A stretch of DNA of 64,000 bases from JAAYAY01 sp963674575 (GCA_963674575.2 CAXXQT010000002.1:868001-932000); one strand, 5' to 3'; shown: positions 1 through 9,173, counted from the first letter of the stretch. Numbers and translations: made by a program. The notes: generated from the letters alone by a model not told the origin.

Positions 1-1
1 A

Positions 2-127
2 CGTATCGCACCATGGTCCGTCATGCTGTCGCTGTTCATCTCACTCGGCGTCGGTCTTATTTTCGGAGTCTACCCGGCGCGACGAGCCGCACACATGGAC
101 CCGATCGAAGCCCTGCGGCATGAATAG
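2..127 (+). CDS. FtsX/MacB-type ABC transporter permease, C-terminal end (partial)
   Basis: Only the last 41 residues are inside the window; the gene starts upstream. The visible end is a hydrophobic helix (VMLSLFISLGVGLIFGVYPA) followed by RRAAHMDPIEALRHE and TAG. The pattern G-x-YPARRAAxxDPIEALRxE is the standard C-terminus of FtsX-like permeases of MacB/LolCE-type ABC systems, which use ATP to export lipoproteins, peptides or drugs across the cell envelope. It is unrelated to the carbohydrate genes that follow. The family call is firm for the tail; the substrate cannot be inferred. Confidence 0.75.
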   Translation, partial: RIAPWSVMLSLFISLGVGLIFGVYPARRAAHMDPIEALRHE

Positions 128-294
128 CGTACAAACGTCTGATCAATGCGATCCTACAACACGATTCGAGCATGCCGTCGCTTCTTGCGAAATTCAGCGG
201 GCGCTTGCGTTCTAGGTCCCAAGCGTAGTCAAGGCACTGGAGATCTGGTTCATGATCGCTCCCATGATGGGGCTGGTATTCTGGATCGGGCTGG

Positions 295-693
295 ATGGCA
301 GCGGCAGTCTCCTGGGCGATGTATTCGAACTTGACACGCCGCTGGGCGGGTGGCCGGAAGGAGGGAGCCGTCGTCGTATTTCTGCCCACGACGGCTATCG
401 TGCTGTTGCTGATCTGCTTTTTCGTCGACGAACCTCGTCAGTACAGCGGGCGGGCGGTGGTCGAGTCGCTGTTCCTTGGAGTCGCCACCTATGCCGCCTA
501 TGTGCTGTGGGATCATGCCATGAGGAGGGGGCAGGTCGTGACCGTCGCCGCAGCATCGTACCTGACACCGCTCCTCTCCACAATCGTAAGCTGCGTCTAT
601 CTCGCGACGGTGCCCGGCGTGCAACTGTGGGTGGGTTGTGCCGTTCTCGTACTGGGGTCTGTTGTCAGTTGGCGGTCAGTTTCGACGGTTTGA
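295..693 (+). pseudogene. EamA-family (DMT) transporter, C-terminal half only
   Basis: This 132-residue frame holds about five hydrophobic helices and reads as the second EamA repeat of a drug/metabolite exporter (AAAVSWAMYSNLTRRWAGG, then RAVVESLFLGVATYAAYVLWDHAM, then TVAAASYLTPLLSTIVS). Full members have two repeats and about 300 residues. Upstream the frame is closed by a stop at 265-267, and no first repeat is visible in 128-294. There is no signal for translation start at the first ATG. I therefore read it as a 5'-truncated remnant, possibly of a YddG-like amino-acid exporter. An intact member of the same superfamily lies at 28302-29294 on the other strand. Confidence 0.65.
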
Positions 694-698
694 ACGAA

Positions 699-3600
699 CT
701 AGTTGGTCTCGTCTCGTTGCGGGCTTGGGGGAAGTGTTTCGACCGCTTTCTGCAGGGCTGCACGGTCTGGACTGATGTCCGGGCTGAAGATGGCCAGGTA
801 GTCCAGGTTCAGCCCGTCTCCACTGGCGTTGACCAGGCGCAGGACGTTGGCGCCCTTGTTGAAATGAAGGAGGAGCGGTTTGGCGCTGACAGGGTTCATG
901 GCCGTGTGGATTTGCCAGTCATCGGAGTTGTTGGCCCAGCCACCGGTCCCCACCGGCTCGAGCGGCGCTGCCGGCTCCTGCTCCTCGGCATTGATCAGGA
1001 TCAGACGCTTGGGAAGCGCAGACTCCGCGCAGTAGCAGATCGCCAGGTTGTAGTAGCCGTCCGCGGGAACCTCCACGGTCCACTCGAGCCAATGGCCCAT
1101 GTTGTTCCAGCCTGCGAAGGCCTCGCCCACGGTGGCCACCTTTTTGCTACTGAAGGCCACCTCGCCCTCGCCCTGGCCGGTGAGCGATTCTGCCTGAATT
1201 GGGATGAGTGTGTTGGCGGGCACGGGCTGAACCGCCGCCGCTTTGATGCGGGCGTCCGTGCGATCCTGCAAGGCCGCTCGCTTGGCTTCTTCCGCGGCCT
1301 GCAATGCTGCCTGGCGATCGTTCAGGATCTTCTGGCGGTACTCATGAAGGCTGGGCTGTCCCTTGGCGGCGAACTCGACCCGCTGGCCACCGGCCAATTC
1401 CACGACCACGGCGCCCGCATTGTGACGCAAGACTTTGGCCGGCTCATCCATTCGGTGTCCGTCGCCGTCCAGCCCGTAGGCCAAGAGCCTCGCAATGGTG
1501 GGGACTACGATGGTTGCTGTTGTTGGCGTGGGGGAGGCATTTGTCAACAGGTAGGCGCCGTTCTCCGTGAGTTCCAGCGACAGCAATCCACTCTCGCTTC
1601 GAGTCAGGGAGACCTTGCCCAGTTTGAGTGTTGTGCCACTGCCGATCGCGAGGGCCGTCACTGCATCGCCCTTTCGTGCGACGAAGGCCTGTTGGGCGTC
1701 GGTCTGGAGGTCGTCGACGGTGATCATGCCCGGACGGTAGGCCGCAAAGCAGAGGTCGATGCCGTCCTGAGTCTCGACGCGCAGAAGGCCGTAGCCCTTC
1801 TGCAATGACCCATCAACATCGACCGACTTCACATAGGCATTCTTGCCGTTGGACAGGTCGATGGCGTTTCCGAAGAGTTCCTGGTTTGACTGGCGACGTT
1901 GGATGATCGCTGTGGGCCGCTCGAGTCCCAGCCATCCGTCGCCAAGGAACGTTTGCGTGCCCGATGCCGGTGCGGCAATGAAGCGAGCTTTTTCGCCGGA
2001 CTCGACCGTGAAGGTCGCTTGCCAAGGCTCGCCGGTCTTCGTGCTGCGCAGGTTGGCCAACTCCGAGTAGCCCGCCTTTGGCGGCGCGGCAAATTGCGTC
2101 TGTTCGGTAGCCAGGTCGGTTTCCAGCTTTCCGCAAATGTGCCAGCAGAGATCGAGTTGGCGTGGCAGTTGCGCGAAGACGCCGAACAAGTCGGCGATGT
2201 ATTGCGACGTCATGAAAAGGGAGCGGTCCATGGTGACGCCAGAGTAGGCATCCGCCGTCGTTGCTCGTTGCAGACCGAGAGTCTGGCCGGGGGCGTAGAC
2301 AAGTTGCGTGGCCCCGCAGTTCATCTGGTCCATTGCGTCCACGGAGAGCGTGTTATGGGCCAACGTGGTGTGATACCAGTTGCGGTAGAGTGGCTGTTCA
2401 TACCAGACGGAACCGGGATCCGGGATCAAGCGCTGGCCAAATGTCCAAAGGTCGATGTTCAGCTTGTCCGGGTGCCCGTGCGAACGGTCGGGACCGTAGT
2501 CCATCAACAGGCTGGTCGTTCCCTCCATCGAGGTGTTGCGGAGGATGCCGTAGCCCACGCCGAAGAGATTGACGCTATCCCATTCAACCGCTTCGACTTC
2601 CTCGTTCGGGTCGCGGTCATAGAGCACGGAAACGGGCCACTGCTGGAACTGGGCGCCCAGGCGCAGTGAGGTGCGATCCAGGATGGCCAGGTACTTGGGA
2701 TCGCGGTAGCGCCGGTAGCCGAACTCGTACAGATAGCTCTCTCGGCCGACAATGGAAACATGGCCCGAATCATGAATAGCCGGAGCCCGCAGATCCGGGT
2801 AGGAGAAGGCGAGCGGAGAGTCAAAGATGCGTTTCAGTGCGGCATTGCGGTAGCGGTACATATCGATCCCGTGGTGCCAAAGCACTTCGGCATCCGTGAT
2901 GAGCGCCTGCAAGGCCATGAACTGGTAGCCCATGGCGCCTTCCGCCCACATCCCATCGGCGTCGATGCAGCGGTCGCTGAAGTGCAGCATCACACCGCCC
3001 TTGATGTTGTCTGCTGATCCGCCCGGGCCATACATGGCAACGTCGAGAAGCCGCGGTTCATCGCATGCATAGGCCGTGATCAAAACGGAGGCCGTGCAAA
3101 TGGCCGACCAGTTGGTGGGAGCGCGCATGACCGAGGAATTGGCCTGGATGAAGTCGGCGGACGCAATGAGCAGGTCCTTCTCGATATGTTCGCGTTCCGT
3201 CGCACGGATCGACGGCGAGTTGTAGATCAGGTCATAGCCGCGCGCCAGTTGAATGAGCCACGTGGCATCGCTGAGTCGCTGATCGAAGCACTTGCCAGCA
3301 TCGTGCTGGAAACCGGGGCGGTTGCCGGGGGCATATTTGTCGAAGACATCGGCATAGGCGAGGAGAAGCCGCTTGGCAAATTCAGCATAGCGTTCGTCGC
3401 CGGACAGCGCGTAGGCCGCCCCGAGGTTGGCAATGTCGAGCGAGAGGCTGTTATGGGCCTTGCCGTTGATCCGATCCGAGATGTGTTTCCACTCGCCATC
3501 TTCCCGCTTAACCGGCTCGGGGATCCCGAGCGGCCTGGCGATGCGTTTGTCCATCGCGCGTTTCAGAGCCGCAAACTGCTCCTCCAGCACGCTGCTGGTC

Positions 3601-4316
3601 TTGAGCATCTCCTTGTAATGATCGATGTCCTGCTGGTCCCAGATCGTGCAGGGGTGGCCGTCGGTCTGGCGAGGCTGTCCATAGACCTTGGGCTCGCCAG
3701 CAAGAGCGGCCTTGGTGATGGCGATGGCGTTGGGGCGTGACTCGACCTGGTACTCCGGCGGCGCGGCCATCATCGAGGGAACATCGGTCGTGGAAAGCAC
3801 CTGGATGCGACCCCATCCCCCCCAGGGCACTCCGAGCTTGCCGTTCTTCAGTTGCTCACGTGGGTGTTCTTCCGTAACCACGATGCCGATGTGCTGCACC
3901 TGTTTGGCCACGAGCGGGAATTCGTACAACTTGCCAGGCTGGTGGGGCAGTTCCAGACTCTTGACCTTCTCGCCCTCGACGTAGACATCAATCGCCTTGG
4001 GGCAGCGAGTGCCGCGGTAATCGAGTTGGGAGACGGCGATCGCTTCGACATCGACCGGGATGATCAGGCGAATATCGACACGCCCGCCGGTCAGCGGAGC
4101 CCCGAAGAGGGCGCCGCCCCGGCTACCCGGCTTGAGGGCATTGATGGCGGGCCAGTCTTTGTTGAACTTCTGGCCCGAGCCCTCGGCCGTGGCTCCGAGA
4201 GTTGTCAGAGCAACGTTGAAAAGCTCGGGGGAGGCCTCATCCTGGCCAAACAGTACGGGAACGCTCGTGGCCGCCAGTGTAGCGGCCAGGGCGAATGCGG
4301 AAAGCCTTGCTGTCAC
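699..4316 (-). CDS. Secreted heparinase II/III-type polysaccharide lyase with C-terminal CBM
   Basis: The 1205-residue protein starts at a GTG preceded by GAGGA and carries a signal peptide ending near VLFGQ (residue ~25). Residues ~35-175 resemble a discoidin (F5/8 type C)-like beta-sandwich. Residues ~230-560 look like the alpha/alpha toroid of alginate/heparin lyases (HNSLSLDIANLGAAYALSGD at ~289). Residues ~600-900 form a heparinase II/III beta-sheet domain with the signature SHGHPDKLN (612-620) and HNTLSVD (654-660). A CBM6/35-like module (IPIQAESL to GDGLNLDYLAIF) covers ~1050-1190. Family members cleave uronic-acid polysaccharides by beta-elimination outside the cytoplasm; the substrate here is unknown. 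It lies downstream of the GH117-like gene in the same direction. Confidence 0.8.
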   Translation of the reverse strand: MTARLSAFALAATLAATSVPVLFGQDEASPELFNVALTTLGATAEGSGQKFNKDWPAINALKPGSRGGALFGAPLTGGRVDIRLIIPVDVEAIAVSQLDYRGTRCPKAIDVYVEGEKVKSLELPHQPGKLYEFPLVAKQVQHIGIVVTEEHPREQLKNGKLGVPWGGWGRIQVLSTTDVPSMMAAPPEYQVESRPNAIAITKAALAGEPKVYGQPRQTDGHPCTIWDQQDIDHYKEMLKTSSVLEEQFAALKRAMDKRIARPLGIPEPVKREDGEWKHISDRINGKAHNSLSLDIANLGAAYALSGDERYAEFAKRLLLAYADVFDKYAPGNRPGFQHDAGKCFDQRLSDATWLIQLARGYDLIYNSPSIRATEREHIEKDLLIASADFIQANSSVMRAPTNWSAICTASVLITAYACDEPRLLDVAMYGPGGSADNIKGGVMLHFSDRCIDADGMWAEGAMGYQFMALQALITDAEVLWHHGIDMYRYRNAALKRIFDSPLAFSYPDLRAPAIHDSGHVSIVGRESYLYEFGYRRYRDPKYLAILDRTSLRLGAQFQQWPVSVLYDRDPNEEVEAVEWDSVNLFGVGYGILRNTSMEGTTSLLMDYGPDRSHGHPDKLNIDLWTFGQRLIPDPGSVWYEQPLYRNWYHTTLAHNTLSVDAMDQMNCGATQLVYAPGQTLGLQRATTADAYSGVTMDRSLFMTSQYIADLFGVFAQLPRQLDLCWHICGKLETDLATEQTQFAAPPKAGYSELANLRSTKTGEPWQATFTVESGEKARFIAAPASGTQTFLGDGWLGLERPTAIIQRRQSNQELFGNAIDLSNGKNAYVKSVDVDGSLQKGYGLLRVETQDGIDLCFAAYRPGMITVDDLQTDAQQAFVARKGDAVTALAIGSGTTLKLGKVSLTRSESGLLSLELTENGAYLLTNASPTPTTATIVVPTIARLLAYGLDGDGHRMDEPAKVLRHNAGAVVVELAGGQRVEFAAKGQPSLHEYRQKILNDRQAALQAAEEAKRAALQDRTDARIKAAAVQPVPANTLIPIQAESLTGQGEGEVAFSSKKVATVGEAFAGWNNMGHWLEWTVEVPADGYYNLAICYCAESALPKRLILINAEEQEPAAPLEPVGTGGWANNSDDWQIHTAMNPVSAKPLLLHFNKGANVLRLVNASGDGLNLDYLAIFSPDISPDRAALQKAVETLPPSPQRDETN

Positions 4317-4344
4317 GTGTAGTAGTCCTCGCTGTCGGTTAGCC

Positions 4345-4370
4345 GTGGTCTATTCGTGGTCTATTCGTGG
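4345..4370. repeat. Short direct repeat, two 11-bp units plus four bases
   Basis: GTGGTCTATTC occurs twice head-to-tail and is followed by GTGG, inside the 247-base gap between the lyase and the GH117-like gene. It lies 29-54 bases upstream of the lyase GTG start, so it could be a regulator site or a replication-slippage product. I see no other motif in this gap. Confidence 0.5.
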
Positions 4371-4563
4371 ACGGCTATTATATCAGATAACGGCACTGGC
4401 ATACGGATGTCGGACGCGTCTTTCTGAAGCAGGACTTCCGCAACCTGCATCGGGAAGTCGTCATCCATGCCGACGAGGACTGCCAGACGCCTGAATTGGG
4501 CCGCGTCCCGGGAGGAAGCCACGTTCGGCTCTACCGGGGCTGGAAGCCCCAGTCACTTGCGGT

Positions 4564-5847
4564 TCATTCTGCTCGCAGTTTCTTGTTCGCTTCGCGAATC
4601 CGATCTCGCTGCTGCCGATTCAGGCCGTGCTGGTAGTAGAACTCCGGCCGGTACGTGTACCCGTGCCGTTTCATGTCCGGGTCATCGACATCCAGGCTGA
4701 GGTCGCAGTCGAATCGCATCAGGAGCGAGTGGCCCTTGCCACGGGTGCCGGCCAAGGTGTTGTGGCAGATTTCCCAGGTGATTCCGTGGCCGTACTTTGT
4801 GTCGGTGAAGGCGTCCGGCACATAGGGGCCGCCAGCGACGGGCATGAGGGAGGTGATCGAGGCGATCTCGAAGTTGACTCCATCTTCCGCATATTGAACG
4901 GTGAAGTGCTCGTTGCCGTCCTTGATGACCAGGGCCGCGATTCCTTCCGTGAAGGGGAACAGGGTGGTCTCATGCCCGGAGTTGATCACGGGGTTGAGCG
5001 GATGCTTCGTGAACGGTCCCAGCGGATGGTCGGCGACGGCCAACCCTTGCATCCGGACCAGACGCGGGTCTCCGTCAGAATCGGACTTGTAGTACAGGTA
5101 GATCTTGCCCTTGTAGACGAGCGGGTAGGGATCGTGGATGGAGTACTGGTCCCACTCGCCCTCCGCGCCGTTGGGAATCACGACTTGATTCAACGGCGTC
5201 CACGGACCGTCGGGCGAGTCGGCATACGCCACGGCCACGGGGCAGTCATCGCCGCGGATCTTGTCTTCCCCTCGCGTGCCACTGGGGGCGGAAAAGGCCT
5301 GATAGTAGAGGTAGTACTTGCCTTCCCACACCAGGACGTCGGTCGTCGTCACCGATCTCCAGCCGGGTGCCGGTTTGGGCGGCCGCGGCACGGCAACACC
5401 TTGCTCCTGCCAGGTGAAGCCGTCCTCCGAGGTGGCATACCAGATGTCACAGAGGTCCCAATCCCGCGACGGAATCGTATCCGTGCACTTCTCAGCGCCC
5501 TGGGGCGCCGTCGGCGTCTCTCGATGCGTGTACCACACGTAGTACTTGCCGTTGACGAAGATCACTTTCGACGGATCGCGTCGCGAGATGGTTCCGTCGT
5601 GGCTGTTGTAGTCCAGACCTTGCAGTTCGGTGTACTTGAACAACGAATAGAGTTCGTTGTCCTCTGGCCGTGGGGCCGGGTACGCGTCATAGTTCCGCTC
5701 CATGGCCGCACTCATCGGGCGGTTCGGTTTCTCCTTGGGGAGAATGAAGGGAAATCCGGGTTCTTGCGCCTCGATGGTGCATGAAAGCAGGGCGACAAGT
5801 GCGCCCGTAGCCACGAAGGTAGGTAGCCAGATGTTTCGCATGATCAT
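4564..5847 (-). CDS. GH117-like five-bladed beta-propeller glycosidase (secreted, possible lipoprotein)
   Basis: The 427-residue protein has a signal peptide with a Cys at residue 23 (LLSC), so it may be a lipoprotein. The body matches the GH117/GH43-like propeller: DYNSHDGTISRRDPSKVI (~80-97), repeated YYVWYT/YYLYYQ/IYLYYK strands, EWDQYSIHDPYPLVYKGKIY, and GGPYVPDAFTDTKYGHGITW near residue 345. GH117 enzymes release 3,6-anhydro-L-galactose from agar oligosaccharides, which fits the GH16 gene and sulfatases nearby. An unusual GH43-clan activity cannot be excluded. GGAG precedes the ATG. The gene lies 101 bases downstream of the GntR regulator on the same strand and may be co-transcribed with it. 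Confidence 0.72.
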   Translation of the reverse strand: MIMRNIWLPTFVATGALVALLSCTIEAQEPGFPFILPKEKPNRPMSAAMERNYDAYPAPRPEDNELYSLFKYTELQGLDYNSHDGTISRRDPSKVIFVNGKYYVWYTHRETPTAPQGAEKCTDTIPSRDWDLCDIWYATSEDGFTWQEQGVAVPRPPKPAPGWRSVTTTDVLVWEGKYYLYYQAFSAPSGTRGEDKIRGDDCPVAVAYADSPDGPWTPLNQVVIPNGAEGEWDQYSIHDPYPLVYKGKIYLYYKSDSDGDPRLVRMQGLAVADHPLGPFTKHPLNPVINSGHETTLFPFTEGIAALVIKDGNEHFTVQYAEDGVNFEIASITSLMPVAGGPYVPDAFTDTKYGHGITWEICHNTLAGTRGKGHSLLMRFDCDLSLDVDDPDMKRHGYTYRPEFYYQHGLNRQQRDRIREANKKLRAE

Positions 5848-5948
5848 TCGTCACTCCTTCGGCCACGATGTTCAGTGGCCAGTAGTCGCCTGGTCAATGC
5901 TTGTGTTCTGTTGGCTGCCCTGGCGCTCGTTGGCAGAGATGGCCCTGG

Positions 5949-6557
5949 CTATTGAATATTCGCGGTCAGTGCCTCAATCGCCGCCTTCCTGTCTCTTTTG
6001 CGAAGAGCATTCACGATGGCGGCGTGTTCTCGGAAGCTCTCTATCATGTTGCGGTGACGGCCGTAGTGAAACAACATGCGGCTGACAATGGGCAGCCAAA
6101 TGGCTAACAGATCCGCGTTGCCGGTTGCCTCCAGGATGTAGCGGTGCAAGGCCATGTCCTGTTGCACGACTTCGGCGAGATCCTCGTTTTCGCACGCGAT
6201 CTTCAACCGTTGGACCGTATCTTCGAGTCTCTCGACGTCGCCATCGGTGAGCCTGCTGAACACCTTGCGGAGGGCGAAAACCTCGATCTTTCGACGCAAC
6301 TCAACCACCAGCGGCTGAATCTCCTTACCCGACGGCGAGCCAACCCGCACACCGCAATTGGGCTTGGCCACGAGCAGGCCTTCCTGGGTCAATTGAAAGA
6401 GCGCGTCGCGGATGGGCGCCCGGCTGACTCCGTATTGCTTGGCGAGTGCCTGCTCGCGGAGACTGGTTCCTCCCGCCAGGCGGCCGGACATGACGTCGGC
6501 GCGAATCTGATCGGCGATCTGCTCGCGGATCGTACGAAATACGGGAGGATGGGACAT
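5949..6557 (-). CDS. GntR-family transcriptional regulator (FadR/FCD subfamily)
   Basis: About 202 residues from the chosen ATG at 6557, which has AAGGA eight bases upstream. A longer frame begins at 6614, but it lacks a ribosome site and would overlap the palindrome at 6589-6616. Residues ~5-75 form the GntR winged helix (IREQIADQIRADVMSGRLAG, then LAKQYGVSRAPIRDALFQL). The remainder is the all-helical FCD ligand domain (VVQQDMALHRYILEATGN), which usually binds small carboxylates or sugar acids with a metal. It is divergent from the GH16 gene and upstream of the GH117-like and lyase genes, so it probably represses both directions and itself. The ligand may be a uronate or anhydro-sugar acid (inference). 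Confidence 0.88.
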   Translation of the reverse strand: MSHPPVFRTIREQIADQIRADVMSGRLAGGTSLREQALAKQYGVSRAPIRDALFQLTQEGLLVAKPNCGVRVGSPSGKEIQPLVVELRRKIEVFALRKVFSRLTDGDVERLEDTVQRLKIACENEDLAEVVQQDMALHRYILEATGNADLLAIWLPIVSRMLFHYGRHRNMIESFREHAAIVNALRKRDRKAAIEALTANIQ

Positions 6558-6588
6558 CAGGGGCATCCTTGCAAACAGTTGACAGAGC

Positions 6589-6616
6589 GATTGCAGATTG
6601 TATGCAATCTGCAATC
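6589..6616. promoter_or_regulatory. Near-perfect palindrome, probable GntR operator
   Basis: Left arm GATTGCAGATTG (6589-6600) pairs over all 12 bases with CAATCTGCAATC (6605-6616) around the four-base centre TATG. The core TTGTATGCAA resembles TTGT-N-ACAA-type sites of FCD regulators such as LldR and UxuR. It lies 32 bases upstream of the GntR start and 34 bases upstream of the divergent GH16 start, placing it where one bound regulator could control both promoters. Binding by this regulator is inferred from position. Confidence 0.65.
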
Positions 6617-6650
6617 GGCGTCAAGAGCCCCGGATTGATAGAGGCAAAAT

Positions 6651-7379
6651 ATGCTGCGCGAATTCTCATGGATTCTGACTCTCCTGGTGCTGGCGAGCAC
6701 AAGCTCGGCCCATGCTCAGCCGTTCTTTGTTCACGGAGAGGATCCCCGACCGGCAGGCGAGGTCTGGGTGAAGGTCGAGAGTATGTCCGATGAATTCAAC
6801 GAAATCTCCTTGGATGCTTCGAAATGGCAGAGTGACCCCGTTGGAAACGGCTGGGGATGGGACGGACGCCCTCCGGCGGTGTTCAAGGCGAGCAACGTGG
6901 TCGTCCAGGATGGGATGATGCAAGTCACCGTGGGCAAGCTGGATCAGCCGGTGATGAAGGGCACCAAAGCGTTCACCCATCAGGGGGCCATCGTCCGCTC
7001 GCTTAACCCGGGGCAGGTTGGTTGGTATTTTGAATGCCGCATGAAAGCCAACCAGACGGTCATGTCGTCGACGTTCTGGCTCATGACCAAGAACGACACG
7101 ACGAAGAAGCTCGAACTGGATATTCAGGAATGTGTCGGCAGGACCACCCACAAGACCGAAGGGTGGGGAAGAGGCTGGGATCAGGTCTTTCATTCCAACG
7201 CCATACACCGAACGAATCGATTCAACCCTGAGAAAGTGCAGTTGCAGGCCCATTTGAAAACGGAGACGAAGAACTGCGAACGCTTCTATGTGTACGGCGC
7301 CTGGTGGAAGTCGCCCGAGGAGATTCAGTTCTATCTCGACGGCAAGTATGCCTACTCGATCCGTCCGGAGATCGCATGA
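6651..7379 (+). CDS. GH16 beta-agarase/porphyranase-like enzyme, interrupted by in-frame TGA
   Basis: Begins with GAGG before ATG and a signal peptide ending at SSAHA (residue ~22). The GH16 catalytic motif is ELDIQE (E155 nucleophile, D157, E160 acid/base), preceded by GAIVRSLNPGQVGWYFECRMKA and followed by FYLDGKYAYSI. GH16 enzymes of this look endo-hydrolyse beta-1,4-linked galactans such as agarose, porphyran or carrageenan in the periplasm or outside the cell. The frame stops at TGA 7377-7379 after YSIRPEIA. The same frame then continues with the family's normal C-terminus to 7520. As written the protein lacks the last beta strands and is probably inactive unless the stop is read through or is a sequence error. 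Confidence 0.8.
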   Translation: MLREFSWILTLLVLASTSSAHAQPFFVHGEDPRPAGEVWVKVESMSDEFNEISLDASKWQSDPVGNGWGWDGRPPAVFKASNVVVQDGMMQVTVGKLDQPVMKGTKAFTHQGAIVRSLNPGQVGWYFECRMKANQTVMSSTFWLMTKNDTTKKLELDIQECVGRTTHKTEGWGRGWDQVFHSNAIHRTNRFNPEKVQLQAHLKTETKNCERFYVYGAWWKSPEEIQFYLDGKYAYSIRPEIA

Positions 7380-7520
7380 GACGTGCCGGCCTACATTCAA
7401 ATGGCGATCGAAACGTACGATTGGAATCCGATTCCGGACGACGGTGGCCTGGTGGAACATGGCACCCGAGAGGAACGGACGACCCAATACGATTGGGTGC
7501 GGACCTGGAAGCTGGAATAG
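7380..7520 (+). other. In-frame C-terminal continuation of the GH16 gene after the TGA
   Basis: Reading on in the frame of 6651-7379 gives DVPAYIQMAIETYDWNP, a short linker, and QYDWVRTWKLE before TAG at 7518-7520. IETYDWNP and QYDWVRTWKL are the last two conserved strands of agarase-type GH16 domains, so both pieces belong to one 289-codon gene with a single nonsense codon (codon 243). Confidence 0.8.
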
Positions 7521-7622
7521 TCGACGCGCCGCTGGGCCTTACAGGTGGCGATGACGAGACAGAAATGCCGAGTGAGTGGAGCTAACGTCCTGCCGCAGCC
7601 TTGCCTCGTTAGGAGTTCAACA

Positions 7623-9173
7623 ATGAACGAAAAGAGTCTTCTCGCTTCGATTGTCGTCCTCACGGCCGTTCTCTTGTCCGTCAGGGAATCGCTCTTGGCA
7701 GGTGAAGAGCCAAGCGGTCGTCCGAACATCCTGTTCATCATGTCCGATGATCATGCAGCGCATGCGATCGGCGCCTATGGCAGCCGGCTGGCCGCCCTGA
7801 ATCCAACGCCAAATATCGATCGCCTGGCACGCGAAGGAATACGCCTCGACAACGTCTTCTGCACCAATTCGATCTGCGTCCCGAGCCGCGCGTCGATCAT
7901 CACAGGCCAGTATTGCCACACGAATGGCGTTCGCACGCTTCGAGGAGGTGTCCCGTCCGAGTCGCAGACGCTTGCGCTCCGCATGCGTGCGGCGGGCTAC
8001 GAGACGGCCATGATCGGCAAGTGGCATCTGAAATATGAACCGGCGTTCGATTACTACTGCGTCTTGCCGGGGCAGGGTTCCTATTTCAATCCCGAATTTC
8101 GGGTCCAAGGCCCTGAGCCGTGGCCTGAAAACACGATTCGTGTTTCCGGCTACGATTGCGTCCACTCGTCGGATGCCGTCACGAAGTTCTCGCTCAAATG
8201 GCTGGAGAATCGCAAGAACAAGGACAATCCCTTCTTCTTGATGCACCATTTCAAGGCCCCCCATGACAATTTCGAGAACGCAGAACGCTACGACTGGCTA
8301 TACGGCGATGTTGACATTCCCGAGCCCGAGAGCCTGTGGGATCGCCAGAACCACGGTCCGCACGGTAAATCCCAGTACGGGACGTCGGTGGGCCAGCGCA
8401 ATCCCAGACGCAACATGGGACACCACATGTTCGTTGAGGCGACGCTCGACGCCGACGCTTACAAGCACGAAGCCTACCAACGATACCTCAAGAAGTACCT
8501 GCGCTGTGTCAAGGGTGTCGACGACAACATCGGCCGACTTCTCGAATATCTTGAGGGCACCGGCCAGCTGGACAACACGATCATCCTGTACACCGCCGAC
8601 CAGGGATTCATGCTTGGGGAACATGACTATATCGACAAACGCTGGATGTACGAAGAGTCACTGCGAATGCCGTTTATCGTACGCTATCCCCGTCTGGTCC
8701 ACGCCGGCAGCGTTTCCGACGCAATCATCAACAACGTGGACTTCGCCCCAACGCTGCTGGATATGGCCGGCCAGACAGCCCCTGCCGAGATGCAGGGCCG
8801 CAGCTTCCTTCCCATTCTCCAGGGAAACACGCCTGAAGATTGGCGAACCGCCACTTACTATCGCTACTGGATGCACGTGGCGCATCATGACAACCCGGCC
8901 CACTACGGTCTGCGTACGGCCCGTTACAAGCTGATCTTCTTCTACGGGCTGCCACTTGATGCAGCGGGAGCCGTCGACGATCCGACACCGCCATACTGGG
9001 AATTCTACGATTTGGAAAAAGACCCCCGCGAGATGAACAACGCCTATCGCGATCCCGCCTACGCTCAAGTGATCCAGGAGCTGAAAGCCGAATTGGCACG
9101 CACAAAGCGTCGCCTCGGCGATACGGATGAAGCGTATCCGCAACTCATGGAAGTCAGAGAAAGCTGCTGGTAG
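7623..9173 (+). CDS. Secreted sulfatase (S1 formylglycine family)
   Basis: 516 residues. The ATG at 7623 is chosen because AGGAG lies seven bases upstream and a signal peptide follows (LLASIVVLTAVLLSV). Metal-binding MSDDH occurs at residues 40-44 and the formylglycine motif CVPSR at 85-89, with Cys85 the residue to be oxidised. KWHLK and the C-terminal TADQGFMLGEHDYIDKRWMYEE segment are also typical. The enzyme hydrolyses sulfate esters on sugars after maturation by a formylglycine-generating enzyme, which is not in this window. The YGLRTARYKLIFFYG tail resembles S1_8/S1_11-type sulfatases; the position of the sulfate is unknown. It lies 102 bases downstream of the GH16 gene and is probably in its operon. 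Confidence 0.92.
   Translation: MNEKSLLASIVVLTAVLLSVRESLLAGEEPSGRPNILFIMSDDHAAHAIGAYGSRLAALNPTPNIDRLAREGIRLDNVFCTNSICVPSRASIITGQYCHTNGVRTLRGGVPSESQTLALRMRAAGYETAMIGKWHLKYEPAFDYYCVLPGQGSYFNPEFRVQGPEPWPENTIRVSGYDCVHSSDAVTKFSLKWLENRKNKDNPFFLMHHFKAPHDNFENAERYDWLYGDVDIPEPESLWDRQNHGPHGKSQYGTSVGQRNPRRNMGHHMFVEATLDADAYKHEAYQRYLKKYLRCVKGVDDNIGRLLEYLEGTGQLDNTIILYTADQGFMLGEHDYIDKRWMYEESLRMPFIVRYPRLVHAGSVSDAIINNVDFAPTLLDMAGQTAPAEMQGRSFLPILQGNTPEDWRTATYYRYWMHVAHHDNPAHYGLRTARYKLIFFYGLPLDAAGAVDDPTPPYWEFYDLEKDPREMNNAYRDPAYAQVIQELKAELARTKRRLGDTDEAYPQLMEVRESCW

Noticed and set aside
252..1808. 518-codon plus-strand open frame
   Set aside because: It is antisense to the heparinase-type gene, has no protein-like pattern (Arg/Gly/Val-rich), and the opposite strand carries clear domains.
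7377..7379. Selenocysteine codon in the GH16 gene
   Set aside because: TGA falls at a non-catalytic position of a glycoside hydrolase, and the bases just downstream show no convincing bacterial SECIS-type hairpin; nonsense mutation or sequence error is simpler.
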